From positions 1 through 46,555 of the forward strand of contig JAFZUT010000025.1 of assembly GCA_017618175.1 (NCBI GenBank): 46,555 nucleotides of DNA, read 5' to 3'. This stretch comes from Alphaproteobacteria bacterium. Its GTDB lineage: Bacteria > Pseudomonadota > Alphaproteobacteria > Rs-D84. Within the stretch, counting starts at the first letter, position 1, and each line of letters opens with the position of its first letter. Shown here piece after piece: positions 45,801 to 46,555 of this stretch. The notes beneath the pieces are model-generated. The model had not been told where the DNA came from, did no database searches, and worked only from the letters and a program-made list of their open reading frames with translations. The translations under genes were made by a program, and so were the position numbers.

Positions 45801-46368
45801 GTAAAACTTCATCATCAATGCGCACCAATCTGGATTCTTCGTGACTTGTCCGGAAACCGTCAAAAAAATGCAAAAACGGTACGCGTGCGCGCAGTGTCGC
45901 CGCATGTGCAATGGCCGCCATATCGTGCGCCTGTTGCACATTGTGCGATGATAACATTGCAAAACCCGTACCCCGCACCGACATAACATCACTGTGGTCG
46001 CCAAAGATAGAAAGCGCATGTGTCGCCAATGCGCGTGCGGCAACATGCATAACAAACGGTGTTTGTTCACCGGCGATTTTATACATATTGGGAATCATCA
46101 ACAATAGACCCTGGGACGCGGTGAATGTTGTGGCCAACGCCCCCATTTGCAACGCACCATGCATTGCGCCGGCGGCCCCGCCTTCGGATTCCATTTCAAT
46201 TATTTGCGGTATCGCGCCCCAAATATTTTTCTTATGCTGAAACGACCATTCGTCCGCCAATTCGCCCATAGTACTGCTTGGCGTAATTGGGTAAATCGCC
46301 GCAAAATCCACACAGCGATATGCGACATCGGCCGCCGCCCAATTACCATCAACAATTAAATTTGCCAT
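42874..46368 (-). CDS. nifJ: Pyruvate:ferredoxin (flavodoxin) oxidoreductase
   Basis: Oxygen-sensitive enzyme that converts pyruvate and CoA to acetyl-CoA and CO2, reducing ferredoxin. One 1,164-residue chain with all domains of the homodimeric type: N-terminal domain I (YPITPSSTMGELADEW), domain II, the CoA/gamma region, two 4Fe-4S motifs (CIQCGKCSMLCP and CTGCGLCVKNCP), a third cluster region GACAGCGETPY, and the TPP-binding C-terminal domain GGDGWAYDIGYGGLDH...NTGGQQSKATPFG. Start at 46368 (MANLIVDGNW) follows AAGGTA; the longer in-frame reading has no site. It marks an anaerobic lifestyle. The downstream BamE-like gene is coupled. Confidence 0.97.
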   Translation of the reverse strand: MANLIVDGNWAAADVAYRCVDFAAIYPITPSSTMGELADEWSFQHKKNIWGAIPQIIEMESEGGAAGAMHGALQMGALATTFTASQGLLLMIPNMYKIAGEQTPFVMHVAARALATHALSIFGDHSDVMSVRGTGFAMLSSHNVQQAHDMAAIAHAATLRARVPFLHFFDGFRTSHEESRLVRIDDEVLRKMIPEDLVARYHAAGMNPDNPKIRGTAQNPDVYFQGREAANELYNAVPAIVAECMDEFASLTGRKYGLVEYFGDRRAENIIVAMGSACETIEETIEHLPAGFGLVKIHLYRPFPVDAFLRALPKTVKQIAVLDRTKESGAIGEPLYMDVKSVVGDRAAVFGGRYGLGSKEFKPRDVAAIFENMKRKKLHHNFTVGIEDDLTNLSLKTDPAFSIEDPNFKTAILYGIGSDGTVGAVKNIVKIVGENSDLYPQSYAVYDSKKSGGLTASHIRFADKPIKSQYLVEVADFISVLNFMIAQRFDVFRGLRAGGTVMINTPMAPDVAFANLPRGVQEHLMRMRANVYFLDANSAAAELGLGNRINTFIMLNFFNLTRVIDPKTAAESAKAAIEKTYKKKGMDVVAANWAAVDRAADYLRHFDLPSSVSNFAPDFVPAMTADAPNSIAGTLGEMAAGRGDDLPVSRFRVGGEFGAGQYPVGTSRYEKRAISTRVAKCDLEKCIQCGKCSMLCPHAAIRIKALTKAEAAKAKKQGIIVVPMKTPELGPDMYFTIAISPADCTGCGLCVKNCPVGALSMTDADADEQKRFDETVKLPDFPREKLNLNLPKHIELLPHYFEFPGACAGCGETPYIKMMAHLFGDHMVVANATGCSSIYGANLPTTPWTTDANGRGPAWSNSLFEDNAEYGLGMRVALNGRREMLKGLLFELGIKNVEDIFNETDIDAQRKIKDDLAKKLAKIDSPDARLAESMLGDIVNKSVWIVGGDGWAYDIGYGGLDHVLHSGENVNILVLDTEGYSNTGGQQSKATPFGASMKFAIGGKNHAKKDLGMIAMMSGAYVAQIAIGANPVQASRAFREAASFNGPSIILAYAPCIAHGFALQNGPEHQMQMVNTGAWPLYRFDPRLIVEGHNPLMMDSNVDDLSPLEDFLKTETRFGAARAANPNFDKLVEYAKENNQYKTQLKKYIAHFAMMRATKENGEG

Positions 46369-46455
46369 TACCTTAATCCCCTTACGATTTTTACACCGCC
46401 CAATAATACCCTGAAATAAATATAAAGGCAAGGGATTAAAAATATTGATTTAACC

Positions 46456-46555
46456 TGGTCACAAAAAGGTACCTTTTTGTCCACCACTTTTTTTAGAAAA
46501 TGTGATTCAGTAAAATCAATGACTTACGAAATCTTGCGGGGTGGTCAAAAAAAGG
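46456..46555 (+). repeat. Repeat element copy C, cut by window end
   Basis: Starts with the palindrome GGTCACAAAAAGGTACCTTT, has the same interior as copies A and B with two changes (AGAAAATGTG instead of AGAAAGTGCG), and runs off the window in GGTGGTCAAAAAAAGG just before the second palindrome. Plus orientation, pointing out of the window. Confidence 0.9.

Overview
The window reads as chromosomal DNA of an anaerobic, Gram-negative alphaproteobacterium with a compact genome, probably host-associated. A lipopolysaccharide outer membrane is shown by lpxA/lpxB, lptC/lptB, a BamE-like lipoprotein, an OmpA-type lipoprotein and a type V autotransporter. The alphaproteobacterial reading rests on CarD, hisS-prfA linkage, and a bactofilin next to an LmdC-like M23 protein. 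Anaerobic metabolism is suggested by a one-polypeptide pyruvate:ferredoxin oxidoreductase. Codon use and the many lineage-specific exported proteins recall uncultured gut alphaproteobacteria (RF32/Enterousia-like), but that placement is inference.

Layout. 1-400: two tRNA-Leu and one tRNA-Ala. 538-3213: large Cys-rich exported protein. 3279-6334 (minus): lipid A genes and a polytopic membrane protein. 6355-10168: methyltransferase, then M23 peptidase-bactofilin-rpiB and a repeat-rich hypothetical protein. 10193-13781: leuS, then the rplM-rpsI ribosomal operon. 13842-19131: an accessory stretch with a repeat element, two small exported proteins of one family, trigger factor, a Cys-rich exported protein, a 1.2 kb gene-free region with tandem repeats, and a structured RNA. 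19216-24769: prfA, hisS, HdeD-like protein, tatD, tcdA and a PHP hydrolase. 24770-25136: tRNA-Pro plus a duplicated piece of its 3' end. 25347-28596: a second Cys-rich exported protein, an overlapping spanin-like pair, rho and ssb. 28765-33333: autotransporter. 33425-39066: enolase, a small immunity-like membrane protein, two glycine-zipper envelope proteins, a 46-residue protein, an OmpA lipoprotein and an exported protein. 39165-46368: lptCB, a third small exported protein with its repeat element, carD, a Cys-rich exported protein, a BamE-like gene and nifJ. The window closes in another copy of the repeat element.

Most genes are housekeeping. The unusual content is an exported-protein layer: (i) a three-member family of about 170-200 residues sharing a YVDT block near the N-terminus and an ENCLLW C-terminus, two members sitting just downstream of a roughly 100-bp palindrome-bounded repeat and the third downstream of a cloverleaf-like RNA with a terminator; (ii) proteins sharing an exact C-x6-C-x4-C-x9-C-x1-C spacing after an Ala/Thr/Arg-rich linker; (iii) other Cys-rich exported proteins. 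A second genome-level signal is that at least seven genes have good sigma70-type promoters whose predicted start site lies 0-5 bases from the ATG, which suggests common leaderless or near-leaderless mRNAs.
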